From Cyclina sinensis (taxonomy: Eukaryota > Mollusca > Bivalvia > Venerida > Veneridae): a DNA stretch of 64,000 nt. Positions within the stretch are counted from its first letter, which is position 1. Each line of letters starts with the position of its first letter. Below are positions 1 through 11,559 of this stretch, in pieces. The notes beneath the pieces were generated by a model. It did no database searches. It was given only the letters and a program-made list of their open reading frames with translations, and was not told the origin of the DNA. The position numbers and the translations under genes are program-made. Where the stretch lies: NCBI GenBank assembly GCA_012932295.1, contig JAAONU010000016.1:17389530-17453529 (forward strand). The letters run 5' to 3'.

Positions 1-9
1 TGTTCTTAC

Positions 10-68
10 TAACAGCGAGTGACCGCTTGATCCCAGTAGCCCCAAAAGTAGTCAAAAGGAAGGTACTG
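10..68 (-). CDS. Possible fifth exon of the minus-strand gene
   Basis: On the minus strand a pyrimidine-rich stretch ending TTGTAGCAG (a tandem NAGNAG acceptor) precedes 59 bases that stop at a donor reading TTA|GTAAGA. Taken in phase 0, which the preceding exon (408-221) requires, the stretch is open and starts QYLPFDYFWGYWDQ. Its aromatic-rich composition is unlike the Ser/Thr-rich preceding exons, so either this is a new domain or the exon is false. The frame two bases over is also open. Confidence 0.35.
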
Positions 69-220
69 CTACAAGCAAAGTTTAGTTAGAGAACATTAAT
101 GCCTGGCCTTACAAACAAAAGTAACCATATATACCAGGACAATATGCATGGACTACAATACACTAATGTAATTGTAAAATGTATGATTTATCAGAGACTC
201 TTTACTTGGCATTTCCTCAC

Positions 221-3200
221 CTTTGTTGGACTATCTCCCTCTGTGTTACTATCTGCCACACTTATGCTAGTGTGAAGTTCTGTGGTGGAGTCAGCATCCT
301 GGAATATATTTGTGGGTATAAGGACGTTACTCTCGCCCACAGTCCCATACATTGTTACCTGGTTATCTTCCCCAGTACCAACGAGTGTTGAAAATACAGG
401 TATGTTAGCTGCAATGAAAAAGGAAAGTACATGATATACAGCACCTGTATAAGACTATCAAATTATTATGCCAACACAAATTCTTTCTTTATATTAGAAC
501 TATAAACAAGTCCAGTTTTGAAGGAGATAAAAAATGAAAACAATCAATGGAAAGATAATAATGTGAAGAAGAAATTTTGTGAAACAGACATGTGACACAC
601 TTGTGTAAGAATAATAACAGAATTCAGAATTTCAGGTAAGATCTGAAATTCAATGCACACTTTACTCAGTCTTCAAGAATCTAAAACTTTGTCAAATACA
701 TCAAAATCTTTTAATTAAAGGAAAGGATTTTCTCCTTCAAATTTTGAAATGAACTTCGCAGTGTAAAAGGCTTTAATATCCCAAATGATAAAACGTCACT
801 CAAAATTCCTATTACCTCAACTATTAAGAATAAGAGAAAATATTATTTCTTACTTGGAAGACTAGAAGATAAGACAGTTTGGCCCCTGGTTTCTGCCCCT
901 GTTGTTACAAAGCTGTTGGTGAAACTAATACCATCTAGGTTGGTCATCGACAACACCAAACTGAAATAAACAGAGCATTTCTTTTCTAATCATTTAATCA
1001 AATCATAACTATGATCCTATGCAGATCCTATGGTTTGTCTCCTAACAACATGGAACAATTATTCACAATGTCCATTTTCCATCTTAAAGTTTTTCTTTTC
1101 TGCTTTAGTTAAAAGTAAACAAGTGAACCTTTAAATAATCAAATAAAAACTTCTAGCTCTTGTCATAAAGAGTAGCCGTAACAGAACTCATTCATGTGCT
1201 ATACCTAAATGAATCATATAAAAGTCTTGACTTGAAGAAATGAATTTCATATAGATTGATTGTCCTCTTTCAGTTATCATTTTATAGACCATTTGCAAGT
1301 CTCAAATGCCTTTCGCAAGTCTCAAATGCTCCCTAACAACTGGTACAAAAATCATGTGATCTTACTGAAATAACAACCATTGCATACTCACCCTTTGGAT
1401 GTTTCAACAAGCACCAAGTTGTCAGGGAAGATCGAATTTGTTGTTGTAGATAAGACACCTACAATGTAAAACATACATAAATATAATACAATCATCTTGA
1501 GTCTGTTTGATCTTCAGCAAAAATAATTGAAAATTATATTGAATCTTTTTGAATTGCTATAATAATGGGTAAATACTTAGTACATCTTTAAGATCATAAT
1601 ATAACATACTTGATCATTCCTTGATTACCGGTATGTGTTATACCATTTGAAGTAAGATTTTAAGGACTCATTTATCAATGTGTAATGCCAGTCTGCCACA
1701 GACTAACTACATGTATGAGACAGGTTCTGAACATATTCCGATCCTTTTCATTCAAGCAAAAATCCAGAATGCTTACATAATACCAAGCCATTTTGATACT
1801 TTAATGTTGCAAAACTTGCCATATTAAACTCTTAACCTCAACACAGGGAAAATACTTTGCTTATGGATACAGTAGTTAATCTGCTACATCCTTTTATAAG
1901 TAAAAAACTTTCATACACTTGAGACCTTTTATGACGTTGTATTTGGGATCCAAAGCAGTCAACCCATGAAATAATCAAGGCTGAGACTTGTAATGCTGTT
2001 GTCTTTTTATTGCCCCACCCATAAACAAAATTATATTGAATGTTTTTTAACATTTATTCCATGGCAAATAAAGTCACATTAACAAGTGCTGATACAATTA
2101 CTGCATGTTTTAATATGGGTGTTTTTTTTTCAAGGCAGGAGAAAAAACATTTATTTTAACTACAGGTATATCAAGATAAAACTGAATAATGAAAATGAAA
2201 CAACATGTAAAATAACTTACTCTTAACTATAATCTTAACTGAAAAATTATCAGGATAACTAAATGATAATTTAAAATAATAATTAATAAAAAAGAGAACC
2301 ATGATGACCCTGGATCACTCACCTGAGTACTTACGCTGTAGGTCTGCTGTTGAGCAAACATCGTTTCAAATAGGACCAACCAGGGCAGGGCCAATTTTCA
2401 CCCCAGGGACATGATTTGAACAAACTTGGAAGAGGTCTACTAGACAATGTAACATACAAAATATCTAAGCTCTAAGGCATGCAGATTCTGACAAGATTTT
2501 CAAAGTTTTTTCTTACACAACTCAATGTAAAACAAGTGACTCCAGGACAGGTTCAATTGTGATCCTAAAGAAATACTTTGAACAATCTTTGTAGGGATCA
2601 ACTCTGCAATGCTACATAACAAATATCTACGGTCTCAAACATTATTTTACACAAAAAGGAACCCCAATGGGCCAATAGTGACCCCCCCCCCCCACCGCCA
2701 ACCCATGGACATAATTTGAAAAAAACTTGGTAGATTCAAGTGCAAACTTTTATAAGACATAAATAAAATATCCAAGTTCTAACACATACAGTTTCAGAAA
2801 AAAAGATTTTCCTTTTTCCCCCTACACAACTCTATATGTTACAAGCGACCCCTTGGGGCCAACAACTTTTGTGGAGGTCTACCTAACAATGCTACATACT
2901 TAGCTGTGTGACTTGTGATTCTTGACAAGAAGATTCTCTAAGTTTTTATAAATCTATGTAAAAACATGTTATCCCTTGGTCAGGATTATTTCTGACCTAG
3001 AGGCCATAATTTGAACAATTTCAAGACAATGGCACATATCAAATATCTAAGGTCTTTGTCTTGCAGTTTTGGACAAGAAAATTTTTCAACTTTTTACTTT
3101 TGTTGCAAGAGCAACCAGACTTCTGTATGGAATTCAATTCCTTGAACAACTTCCATAGAATACCTTTGCAGGAAACCCCATACAAATTTTCATCAACTTC

Positions 3201-3588
3201 CATCCAGTGGTCAAGGAGGAAATGTTGTTTTACTGAAAAGTTGAAAATGGAAGAACAGGCAAAGTCTTATCACAATACCTCACCATGAGCACTTGATGCT
3301 CAGTTGAGCTATAAACAGATCAGCATTAAATCTGACATCTGAAACAAATAAATATGACTTAGTCTTACTGTCAACTTTAATTTGGTGGTCGGAGTTATCC
3401 TCTGACACAGAATGATCTTCTGTGGCATTCAGCGTGTCAGACATATCACCAAGGGAGCCCAAGTTGATATCTGCTGTCACGTCAGTACTCACATGGTCAG
3501 AATTTAACATTGTCAGGGATGTCTCTGCCTCAGATATACAACTACTATCCAATGGCTTCAGAAAATCTTTACCCTCTTCCATTTCAAC
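221..3588 (-). CDS. Unidentified multi-exon gene, minus strand, 3' part cut by window edge
   Basis: Four exons chain on the minus strand: 3588-3369, 1458-1392, 960-854 and 408-221. Each is bounded by a good acceptor (TTTATTGTTTAG, TTTTACATTGTAG, TTTATTTCAG, TTTCATTGCAG) and donor (A|GTAAGA, G|GTGAGT, A|GTAAGA, G|GTGAGG). The phases match at every junction, giving 192 codons with no stop from the ATG at 3582; 3588-3583 precede it in frame, so that ATG may be internal and a further 5' exon is likely. The product is acidic, rich in Ser, Thr, Asp and Asn, with no membrane segment or cysteine cluster (fragments: LTMLNSDHVSTDVTADIN, SIFPDNLVLVETSKG, GTGEDNQVTMYGTVGES). It reads like the disordered part of a nuclear regulatory or adaptor protein, but I do not recognise the family. 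The introns are 1910, 431 and 445 bp; the largest holds a pearl-like element. That the gene is real is well supported; its function is unknown. Confidence 0.8.
2289..3310 (-). mobile_element. Pearl-like (Helentron-type non-autonomous) element, AGCTCACC family, reversed
   Basis: Read on the minus strand it begins near 3310 with an imperfect palindrome (AGCTCAACTGAGCA ... TGCTCATGGTG). It continues through diverged tandem units that repeat phrases such as GGCATAATTTGAACAA and AATATCTAAGGTCT. It ends near 2289 with CTCAGGTGAGT, a GGGTCATCATGGTTC hairpin remnant and CTCTTTTTT. This is the same plan as the plus-strand copies at 6930, 22226, 36278 and 40249. It lies wholly inside the largest intron of the minus-strand gene. 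The core differs from the 145 bp core of the other copies, so it is a separate subfamily. There is no coding capacity. Confidence 0.75.
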
Positions 3589-5448
3589 CTAAACAATAAA
3601 ATCTTCTATATATTTCAATAAGAAATGAACCATACACATTACACAATGTACTAGGAATGAAATGTATCACCTCCATTGTATCTATAAAATCAATTATCTT
3701 CATTGATTTCAATAAAAAATAAATGATATAGGTATTAAATGATTATCTGGAAATCAATTTACATTTAATATAGAGGAGAAATAAAATATACTTAAACAAA
3801 ACAACAACAGGAGTAAAAGTAACATATAATGTAAAGCCATATCAAATATTATACAGTAATAAGTGACCTTAAAATGAAAAAAGTGTTAACTGATAATTTG
3901 AAATTTCTCTTTAAACCTTTAATCTATGTTTATTCTGTAATGTTCAGTTGATAATTCATCAAAAGTTAAACTGAATTTAAAGGCTTTGATATGGTTACTG
4001 GAAGTTTCATTAAATGACAAGTTCAAAGCACATAGCAAATTGCTTGGAGGTTTCAGGAAAAGACAGTATGTGTTATACACACATTATCAGCAATATCCAG
4101 GTGTTTAAGGGGACAAGTAAAAGACACTATGGATCAAATTTTTTAACCTTTTATTCTTTTTTCATTAAAATATTATCATTTCTGCTACAGATCTGATGAC
4201 TAGCAGTACTCTGAATTCTATTACTTCTTTCAACAAAACTGTAATTACCTTTGTCAACTTCAACTTATAACTGCCAGAAATCAATACTGACTATACTAGT
4301 TTGTAAATTGCTACATTATATCACTTATACCTTCTACCAATCTTAAAATTTAAATTTTAAACATAATTCGAAAGGGAAAACTTGTTCCAAAAATATATAC
4401 ACCAATTTCTATTATTTTTATATTTCTTTTTTATCATGAAATGAATTTGATATTATAAACATTTTCAAAATAGCTTTTCTTATGCAATAACCATCTTAAA
4501 TTACATAATTAATTGCAACAATCATTCAATTATCACTCATCAAAATCCTTTTTACCAAAACATACAAGCCAGTTGCTTTAAAAGAGATATTGTATAATTT
4601 TCTGAATAGGTCAATATCTTGCCTCCATAATAATGAGATTCTGACCCCCCAAAAAAATTATCTCAGAATATGTTAAAGACATCACTTATTTTTGACCTAA
4701 TGGTTATATGATTAAAATAACAATGCAATAAATGATCTGCAAAATCAACTATGCAAATTATTGTTCCATTTAAAATTAACATTGAGTGTGTTGGGAATAT
4801 ATACATTAAGAGTATGGACTGGATATTGCAACATTGGCCATATTTCTGGGACGAAATTAGCAAAAGAAGTTCGAATTGACCAGGGTACGAAAAGACCAAT
4901 GTACGAGTTATCAATGAGAGCGTGAGAGACCGTGACCAATAGTGTTTCGAGTCTGTCTCCTTGGGACCATTGTTTTTAGTACTTTCTGTAAAACATTTAT
5001 GAAATACTTTCAATAATCTTCCCTTGAAAAAAAAAAAACCAAGACAGGAAGTTAGAATTACCATCAAACGTTTGGATGACACTGATTACACCGTTTTTGA
5101 TTTAAGTCAAAAAGAAATTTAGTTCTTGTTTAATCGAACTAAAATTATTTAGTCAAAAAGACTACAAAATAACCAAAAACTGACATATTAATAGCAATAT
5201 TTAAAATGACAAAAAGGAAACTAAATGACCGAGCGCTGAGATACCTTTTCTATCTATTTATGAATACTGCCCCACACCTCTCACGAGTATTAGTATAAGG
5301 ATAGGAATGATGCCGGCTGTTTGTAAGATAAATGTAAAACTGGAATAAATAGTTCAGGTAAAGTAAGGCTACATAGAGCATAGCAGAGTTTGTTACAAAT
5401 GTTAAAAACAGAAATAGTTTAAAAGAAGGTTAAAAACAACTGCTATGT
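3589..5448. other. AT-rich flank with no supported gene
   Basis: This should hold the promoter or upstream exons of the minus-strand gene, but I see no clear exon. The only less AT-rich patch is about 4850-4980; it carries two GACCAAT-type words and could be a promoter or 5' exon, which the sequence alone does not settle. The 139-codon minus-strand open frame at 4663-5082 starts with GTG, crosses a poly-T run and resembles nothing. Confidence 0.5.
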
Positions 5449-5739
5449 TTAATACTGGAATAGGGCCACTGCCTGCTTGAATGATTCAAGGTCTGGCAGG
5501 GTTGCAATATGCGGGGGTAACCTATTCAACAGGACGGTGGTATAGGGTAAGAAGGAGAATTTAAAGAAGTCCGAGTTGACATGAGTTTGGCGGGGTCTGA
5601 GAGTGTGCATGTGTCTAGTTAACCTGGTTGGGACTTCCAGATAAGGTGGGAGCGGGATGGCTACAAGCTGGTGATATATCTTGCAGAACATAACAAGTTT
5701 GGGGTCTAGTCATCTCTTCTCAAGTGTGCTCCAGCCTAG
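5449..5739 (-). pseudogene. LINE (non-LTR retrotransposon) ORF2 C-terminal fragment
   Basis: The minus-strand translation gives LGWSTLEKR, a stop (TGA at 5712-5710), LDPKLVMFCKIYHQLVAI, then 3' parts with SDFFKFSFLPYTTVLLNRLP and DLESFKQAV. This is the conserved tail after the reverse transcriptase of CR1/Jockey-like LINEs (family pattern: LGW..LE.RR, SFFPRTI..WN.LP, ...FK..L). The stop sits where the family usually has Arg, and CGA to TGA is the usual decay of a methylated CpG. Reverse transcriptase and endonuclease are absent, so this is only a 3' relic. Confidence 0.8.
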
Positions 5740-6054
5740 TATAGTTTGAATTTTTATAATTCATCTTTCAATTCAATTTATTGTAATTACTCCCAATAAA
5801 ATAGATGAAAGCATTTAATTGTAACATTCAGAAATATATCCAAAAGGTTAACTCCAGAAAGATATCTTTACACTAAGGCCACTTTTCCCTAAAAAAATAA
5901 TTCTGGTAATATGACGTTACCATTACTTGAATATGATTATAATACAACCATACTTTGTCTTATGGTTTCCATTTACTCTCAGTTTCAGTCATTTTTTAAA
6001 AATAACAAGAAAAAAGTAAACACCTTACTATTGTCATTTTCTTTTTATTTGCAG

Positions 6055-6403
6055 TCTGCATATGAACAACGTGACAGTGTATCCAGTCTTCTACGAAAGA
6101 CCTTTGCTTTACCATTCCTGCCTGCAGAAGATATCGTGTGTTTTCCAAGAGATAAGTAAGAAAGTAGACGACGACGCCCAGAACTTCCAAGAAGTATAAG
6201 AGTTATTTCAGTATGTTAACCAAAAACCTGGATGACCAGTTCTGTATGGACAGAGTATTAGAACGAATAAGGATGTGGAGGGTTGACACAACGGAATTAA
6301 TAGAAAGGGAACGAAAGGTAAAGTAAAGTTAGTACGTGAGGGAAAGCTGAGGAGACACCAGAAAAAACAGACGGACGTAGAGATGAAAACTCTGATTGAT
6401 TAA
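6055..6403 (+). pseudogene. MULE (FLYWCH-type) transposase C-terminal relic
   Basis: The conceptual translation starts SAYEQRDSVSSLLRKTF, then ALPFLPAEDIV. After a one-base frameshift near 6138 it continues FQEISKKVDDDAQNFQEV and, further on, YGQSIRTNKDVEG. These match the C-terminal part of Mutator-like transposases found with FLYWCH zinc fingers in animals (typically LPFLP...I, then RTNN.vEGWHN). There are three in-frame stops: TAA at 6197, and TGA at 6233 and 6284. The two TGA codons sit where the family has Trp (TGG), so they are simple G-to-A decay. The catalytic DDE part would lie upstream but is not present. The AG before 6055 looks like a splice acceptor, so an exapted exon was considered, but the stops argue against function. 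Confidence 0.75.
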
Positions 6404-6929
6404 TGGAAGTTTTATGGACAGAGTAAATAACGGCTAACTATTTACTGAAAGATTGTGGTCGTTTATCAACTCTAATTTAATTTTGTCAGATGAAGCATTA
6501 AAACGCCAAACTGAAATAATTGAAGTTCATTAAACATTGTAACCCAGTGCTATGTACTGATGTTCACAAAATCAATGTTTTTAGTGCTTAGTGGACATAA
6601 TGTGCTATCAACCCACAGACCAAATTTTTATCATGCCCAAATTCCTAGTTAATAATAGCGTATTTGACAGACACAGAGTTATGCAGTATTGTCATGTGTT
6701 GTGTGCTAGATTTGTTATACGAATAAAGATAGGAAAACTTTTACTCCTCTTCTGCTACACTGAGAAAGAGTAATGGAGAAAAATCCCGTCCCATGAATTT
6801 ATTTTGCTTAATGCATTATTGCCACGTTTCATGTGATATAGTATATTGTTAAACATTTCATTGATCATGAAAAATTAAATGTAATACGATTAAAGAATAA
6901 AGATACAGAATTTTCTTCGACTTTTTATT

Positions 6930-7493
6930 AGCTCATCTGAGCCTTAGGCTCATGGTGAACTATTAGGATCGATCAATGTCCGTCGTGCATCCACACTTAG
7001 TTTGTTAACACTCTAGTAGTCACATTTTGCCTCATTTGTCATGAAACCTGGTCAGAATGTTTGTCCCAATAATTCCTCGGACGAGTTCGAATATGTGTGG
7101 GTCATCTGGGATAAAAAAAACTAGGTCACATGGCCCCAAAATAGAAAAATATTGTTAACAATCTAGAGGCTACTTTTTCAGTCCAAATATCCTGGACATT
7201 TGTCAGAAAAGTTGTTTTAGTGACTTCTAGCTCAGATTCGAATATGGGTCATCTGGGGTAAGAAACTAGGTCACAGAGCCCAAATATGGAAAAAAACCTT
7301 GTTAACACTCTAGAGGTAACATTTTTTGCCCAGATATCCTGGAAATTTGTCAGAAAGGTTGTTGCGGTAATTTCTAGGTCAAGTTTGAATATGGGTCATC
7401 TAGAGTCAATAAACCAGGTCCGTAACAACTTTGTTAAAAGCAGTACTTGTCATACTCAGGTGAGCTATATAGGACCATCATGGCCCTCTTGTT
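6930..7493 (+). mobile_element. Pearl-like element, AGCTCACC family (short copy)
   Basis: It starts with an imperfect palindrome (AGCTCATCTGAGCC, then GGCTCATGGTGAACT), followed by GTCCGTCGTGCATCC. The core has about three units of the roughly 145 bp repeat marked by ACTAGGTCACA and AACACTCTAGAGG. The end is CAGGTGAGC (inverse of the 5' arm) at 7457-7465, a GGACCATCATGGCCC hairpin, then CTTGTT. It is non-coding and shares ends and core with the copies at 22226 and 40249. Confidence 0.85.
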
Positions 7494-8135
7494 CACTTTT
7501 ATTTTAAATGGTATGTTCATCACAAATATGAAGATATCTTCTGTGTAGTCTCACAATGCTAAAAGGATAGACGAACTTAGTGTAATAATTAATACCAAAT
7601 TATCAGCGTTAAATCGGACAATGACCCAAATATAAGCCAGACGCGTATCAAAAATAAGTATATAATTACAAAAAAATCAAATAAATATGTACTTAACTTC
7701 AATCAAAGGTTCGATTCAGCCAAGAAAATGGTCTGAATCAGCCAAGGTCCAAGTCAGCTGGGTACAAAAGTAACGTATAGCTGTTCTACTCACAACCAGC
7801 TGTTCTACTCACAACCGGTTAACGGGTGTGAATAAGTTGAAATTGGTGTTTTAGTAAGCGACTTATTCTACGCCACCTTTTGGTCCTATTTACAGCCCTC
7901 TTCAGTTCTACCCCGAGGGCCTGTTGGCAAGGGTGTCGATTGCACAGAAGTTTTTTTTAATTCATGTATAGTTTGAATATTTATAATACATTTTGTCCAG
8001 AAAAAATGAATACAACTCTTGTCATTCAGTTTTATATAATAATCAAATCGGAATTAGTTTCCATCGCTGCAGAACTCAGTAGTATGGCTCATAGAGACCT
8101 AAAGGAGATCTTTAGGATAGTGTCACGTCCAAACT

Positions 8136-8515
8136 GGAGGGTTTGCCATATGATTATGTTCCATCTAAGACTGTAAACGGCAAGCATTATCTGTCATGGA
8201 TAAATACAGAAATAAAAATAAATCATTAAAAAGCGGGTTCGAATGTATGCTTTATAAGTTCAGGAAAGGTAAATCAAATTCTTATGAAGCACTAAAAAAC
8301 GAAAGCTCTTATACAAAAGACAACCAGAAAATCGTCCTGGAATTACTTTAACAATAGTATTTGTGATCCAACAGAGCATAGAACCAGATTTTTTTTTCGA
8401 GTCTTATTACAAGGGATTAAAAACAGACTCATGTGGTGTAGATAGTACCTCTGAGAGAAGACGGATTCCTGAAATCAATCTCTTGCGTCAAAGCAGATAT
8501 ACTTAGTGGACTTAG
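8136..8515 (+). pseudogene. LINE linker-region relic between endonuclease and reverse transcriptase
   Basis: The reading frame, with shifts, contains GLPYDYVPSKTVNGKHYLSW then INTEIK, later SSWNYFNNSICDPTE, then YYKGLKTDSCGVD and DGFLKSISCVKADILSG. This order (P.K...K..L.W.N.EI, YWNY.N, F.SYIKS...D..GV, DG.L.S...KA.IL) is typical of the segment between endonuclease and reverse transcriptase in non-LTR retrotransposons. Several stops and at least two frameshifts, one at a T run near 8391, make it non-functional. Neither flanking domain is recognisable here. Confidence 0.65.
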
Positions 8516-8539
8516 TGTCCTTAAATAAATACGAAAAAT

Positions 8540-8559
8540 GGGGGGGGGGGGGGGGGGGG
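8540..8559 (+). repeat. Poly-G run of 20
   Basis: Twenty consecutive G's follow ACGAAAAAT directly downstream of the LINE relic. Such a run can form G-quadruplex structure and is also prone to assembly error, so its exact length is uncertain. Confidence 0.9.
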
Positions 8560-8671
8560 CCAGGTCTGTCCCCCAAATAGGCTTTAAGTTTAACATCATT
8601 ATTAGGCCAGTTAAAAATGTTACGGTCTAGTGCACACCTACTTATAATTGTATAAATACAATCTCTGACTA

Positions 8672-8890
8672 CAATCGATTCTTTGGCTCAGTGGTTAGAG
8701 CGTTATCGGAGTTCGAATCCCGCCCTGGGCTGTGTATTCTAAGATGCATTGCATCATTCTGTTACGGACTTTCATGTTCGTAAGAAAAATTTGATTTTTC
8801 AAAATCGAAGCACTCCAGTGAGTATGGGAGTACGCGCCAGGTGTAAATTGCTAAACCATCTGATCTGATTAAAACGAAACTAAGTGGCAT
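8672..8890 (+). mobile_element. tRNA-derived SINE relic
   Basis: TTGGCTCAGTGGTTAGAGC resembles a pol III A box, and GAGTTCGAATCCCGC is a good B box. Only about 9 bases lie between them, so the anticodon arm is deleted and this cannot be a working tRNA. A non-tRNA body follows to about 8890, without a clear poly-A tail. The boundaries are approximate. Confidence 0.6.
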
Positions 8891-9241
8891 ATATGGCTAT
8901 TCCTTATAATTATAAACATACTGAAGAGGTACAAAATATAAATAAATAAGAATAGTTATTAAAATATCAGTTACAATTTTTGCTTAATGGTTAGTAGTTA
9001 TTATCAAAGTTTCAAAATATAACTGATGAAAACTTCATTTCAGTATTATTATTAATGTGTCAGGGGTTTTATTTATAGTCAATATCTCAGTGCAAGTATT
9101 GTTATAGTTTCTTAAAATGGAACAGAAGTAGAAAAAATATATAAATATCAGGAGAATTATTACATACAAAATGCTTGGTGTATATAATTATGTCACTTTA
9201 TGCATTGTAAATATGTAAAAAGTAAATATGTACATATTATA

Positions 9242-10503
9242 TACTACTCAAAGTTTGCTAAGCACCAAGAATATTTTTGTACATGATCTTTTTTGTATTA
9301 TTTCTTTTCATGCACATGAATGTTTTAACAATTGTAATGTTTTTTTTTTTTGTTTTTGTTTTTTAACTTGAATGGGATGACGTTAAAGATGGGTATGTTG
9401 ATAATGTGAAAACAAATCAATTTTTGCCCAAAACAAACTATTGATGGAAGTGATTCGGGTTTAATAACGAGTCTGTGATCCGTTGCTGTCGATGACAGCT
9501 TAACCCCGTCATTGCATGCACCTATCAGGTTTCGTATCAACGCTTTTGGAATGGTGTTCCACTCGTCCACAAGGAGGGCACCTTACTACAACCTTACTTG
9601 GGTATCGAGAATCTAACCTCGATACCGCTTGGCAATCAGTGTGCCTCCGTCGAATACAGCGAGGTCAGCGCGTCCATTACATCTGATTTCAGCTCAGACC
9701 ATTACTGAGTCACAAGCCTACCCGTCGTGTTCAGCTAAGTTTGCAGCATGAACCCGTTTTCCTGGCCTTTGCCATACTCTAGCACGCCTGTCCGTGTAGT
9801 ATAGGTAGTATCGAGATTCATCGGTATAGAGAACATGTCGCCAGTCCCTCCTGTTCCAACAACCAACAAGCATATCGTAGCTGGTAGTGGTTTCGAAAAA
9901 CGGGATACGTATATAAGGTGTTATCGACCGCATACCACTTTCGTGCAAACGTATGCGTATGGTTTAGTTTGAAACACGGACCCCGGAAGTTTTTTAAAGG
10001 TCAAAACGAAGCTGGATTGCAAAACGGTGTCTTCAAGCCTGGATAACCAGAAAACGATCATCAGCATGTCGCCTTACAGGTGTACCATACTGTTTGAACC
10101 TCGTCCAAGCTCTAGTGATAACCGTATGGTGCACACCATGTACCTCGCCAACCTCACGATGAAGAGCCCCTTGCTCCACCATCCGATAAATGCCACCTTA
10201 CATTCGCATTTGCCACAATTGCCATAAACGTTCAGTCTTTCAAGTGAAAGGGAAGATTGAGCACCCTAGCTACACATGTCGGGTACATGTATGCAGTGTC
10301 AAATAAACACTATGAAATTACAGGGTCACTTCGTTTGCACGACTTGTACGAGGAAATTGCCTGTCATTCAAGGTTATGTGTACACTGTGGACATTCTCGA
10401 TACATCACTTCACGATTTCCAATGCAAATATCATAAATATATATAATGCAGACTTCACTATGGTGTTGTGGAAAACATGGCGCTTAGCAAACTTTGAGTA
10501 GTA
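9242..10503. mobile_element. Tc1-like DNA transposon, complete ends, dead
   Basis: The inverted ends begin TACTACTCAAAGTTTGC and match over about 25 bp with one mismatch (A/G). The element is flanked by TA on both sides (9240-9241 and 10504-10505), the target duplication of the Tc1/mariner superfamily. At 1262 bp it is slightly short for a Tc1 element (usually 1.3-1.7 kb), which agrees with the internal deletion in the transposase it carries on the minus strand. Confidence 0.9.
9380..10240 (-). pseudogene. Tc1-like transposase pseudogene
   Basis: Minus-strand translation, N to C: a helix-turn-helix region (MVEQGALHREVGEVHG, then WTRFKQYGTPVRR), a linker with three in-frame stops, then NRRDWRHVLYTDESRYYLYY. 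The last carries the first catalytic Asp in the TDES motif. RARVWQRPGKR follows and, past another stop, NGRADLAVFDGG and AKRYRG. The stretch that should hold the second Asp (DNA.PH motif) and the Glu (SPDL.PIE) is missing; the frame resumes at VDEWNTIPKALIRNLIGA, the normal C-terminal segment. About 80 residues including two of the three catalytic acids are therefore deleted, and at least five stops are present. It acted as a cut-and-paste transposase and is now inactive. Confidence 0.85.
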
Positions 10504-10752
10504 TATGTTGTTCATTTATATTTCAAAGGGTCCTAACATTCGGCGTTATAAACCAAAATATGGAAGTTAACTGTGAAACATAAACAATCAAGGTAGCGTG
10601 TCATTTCAAACTCCTCAATGTGATTTGATTGTAGCGAAGCAAAGGGGGGCCACTGCTGTCATTTCAATATTCATAAACAAACAGATATCCGATAATGCAA
10701 TCACCGGATTGTCACGTCTGACGATAATGGTCCCCGGACTTTATCTGTCTGG

Positions 10753-10800
<48 letters not shown>
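10753..10800 (+). repeat. Poly-A run of 48
   Basis: An uninterrupted A tract of 48 follows CTGTCTGG. It could be the tail of a retroposed copy, but I cannot recognise a LINE or SINE body immediately upstream in 10504-10752. The exact length may not be reliable. Confidence 0.85.
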
Positions 10801-10801
<1 letters not shown>

Positions 10802-11280
10802 ATAGGTAAAGTCATTAAATAGATGAAACATTGATTACAGTTTGATAAATATACGCTAGTGGTAAAAACTGCCCAAATAAGTGGACAGACAATTATCTCG
10901 TTAATATACTTTTGTCAAAAATATAGAGACATTTCAAAAGAAAATCTGTCTTTCTTCGTTATCAGAACAGAACTGAACGAAATCTTTATTACAGACGTAA
11001 TTACATTTATATGCAATTATGATAATATTCTTTTCATATTTATATCACATTATACCTACGATTTTGACAATTAAGACTGTAAATATAATAACTTGTGACT
11101 TTATGTAAATATTTCATGTTTATTGAAGGTGACTTATAGGCCCATTAAGCTGGGTGTATTTAATATGTTATATAATTTGAATTGTAAAATATGTTTACAC
11201 ATGTCACTATAATAAATAAATTACTTACGTACAAGCTCATTGCCATAATGCTAGATGTCATATAACAGCACATGCTTTGA

Positions 11281-11300
11281 AAACAAACAAACAAACAAAC
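11281..11300 (+). repeat. (AAAC)5 microsatellite
   Basis: Five perfect AAAC units in AT-rich intergenic DNA. Confidence 0.85.
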
Positions 11301-11559
11301 CTTTATACATTAAAATATGAAAAATGCTGAAAAAATACAGTTTTATTAATGAAAAACTGTTAAATTATTGAACAATTGTGTGTTTTATTAATAAATTGAT
11401 TAAATTCTATTATAGTTATTCACCAGACGAATTTGTTGATCATTTACTACATATGTTCATCTCCTATCTCGAACACTTTTATACAAAAACATAAATAAAT
11501 AAAACAGATAAAAGACAAAAAATACATAATTTCCTTAAGATCGTTTGTCGAGTTTCGTT

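Noticed and set aside
4190..4215. Hammerhead ribozyme core (CTGATGA)
   Set aside because: The matching GAAAC and closing stems are absent at the right spacing.
4663..5082. Open frame of 139 codons on the minus strand
   Set aside because: It begins with GTG, passes through a poly-T run coding FFFF, and has no recognisable domain or splice context in this frame.
10598..10822. Frame with a long Lys run
   Set aside because: The Lys run is only the poly-A tract at 10753-10800.
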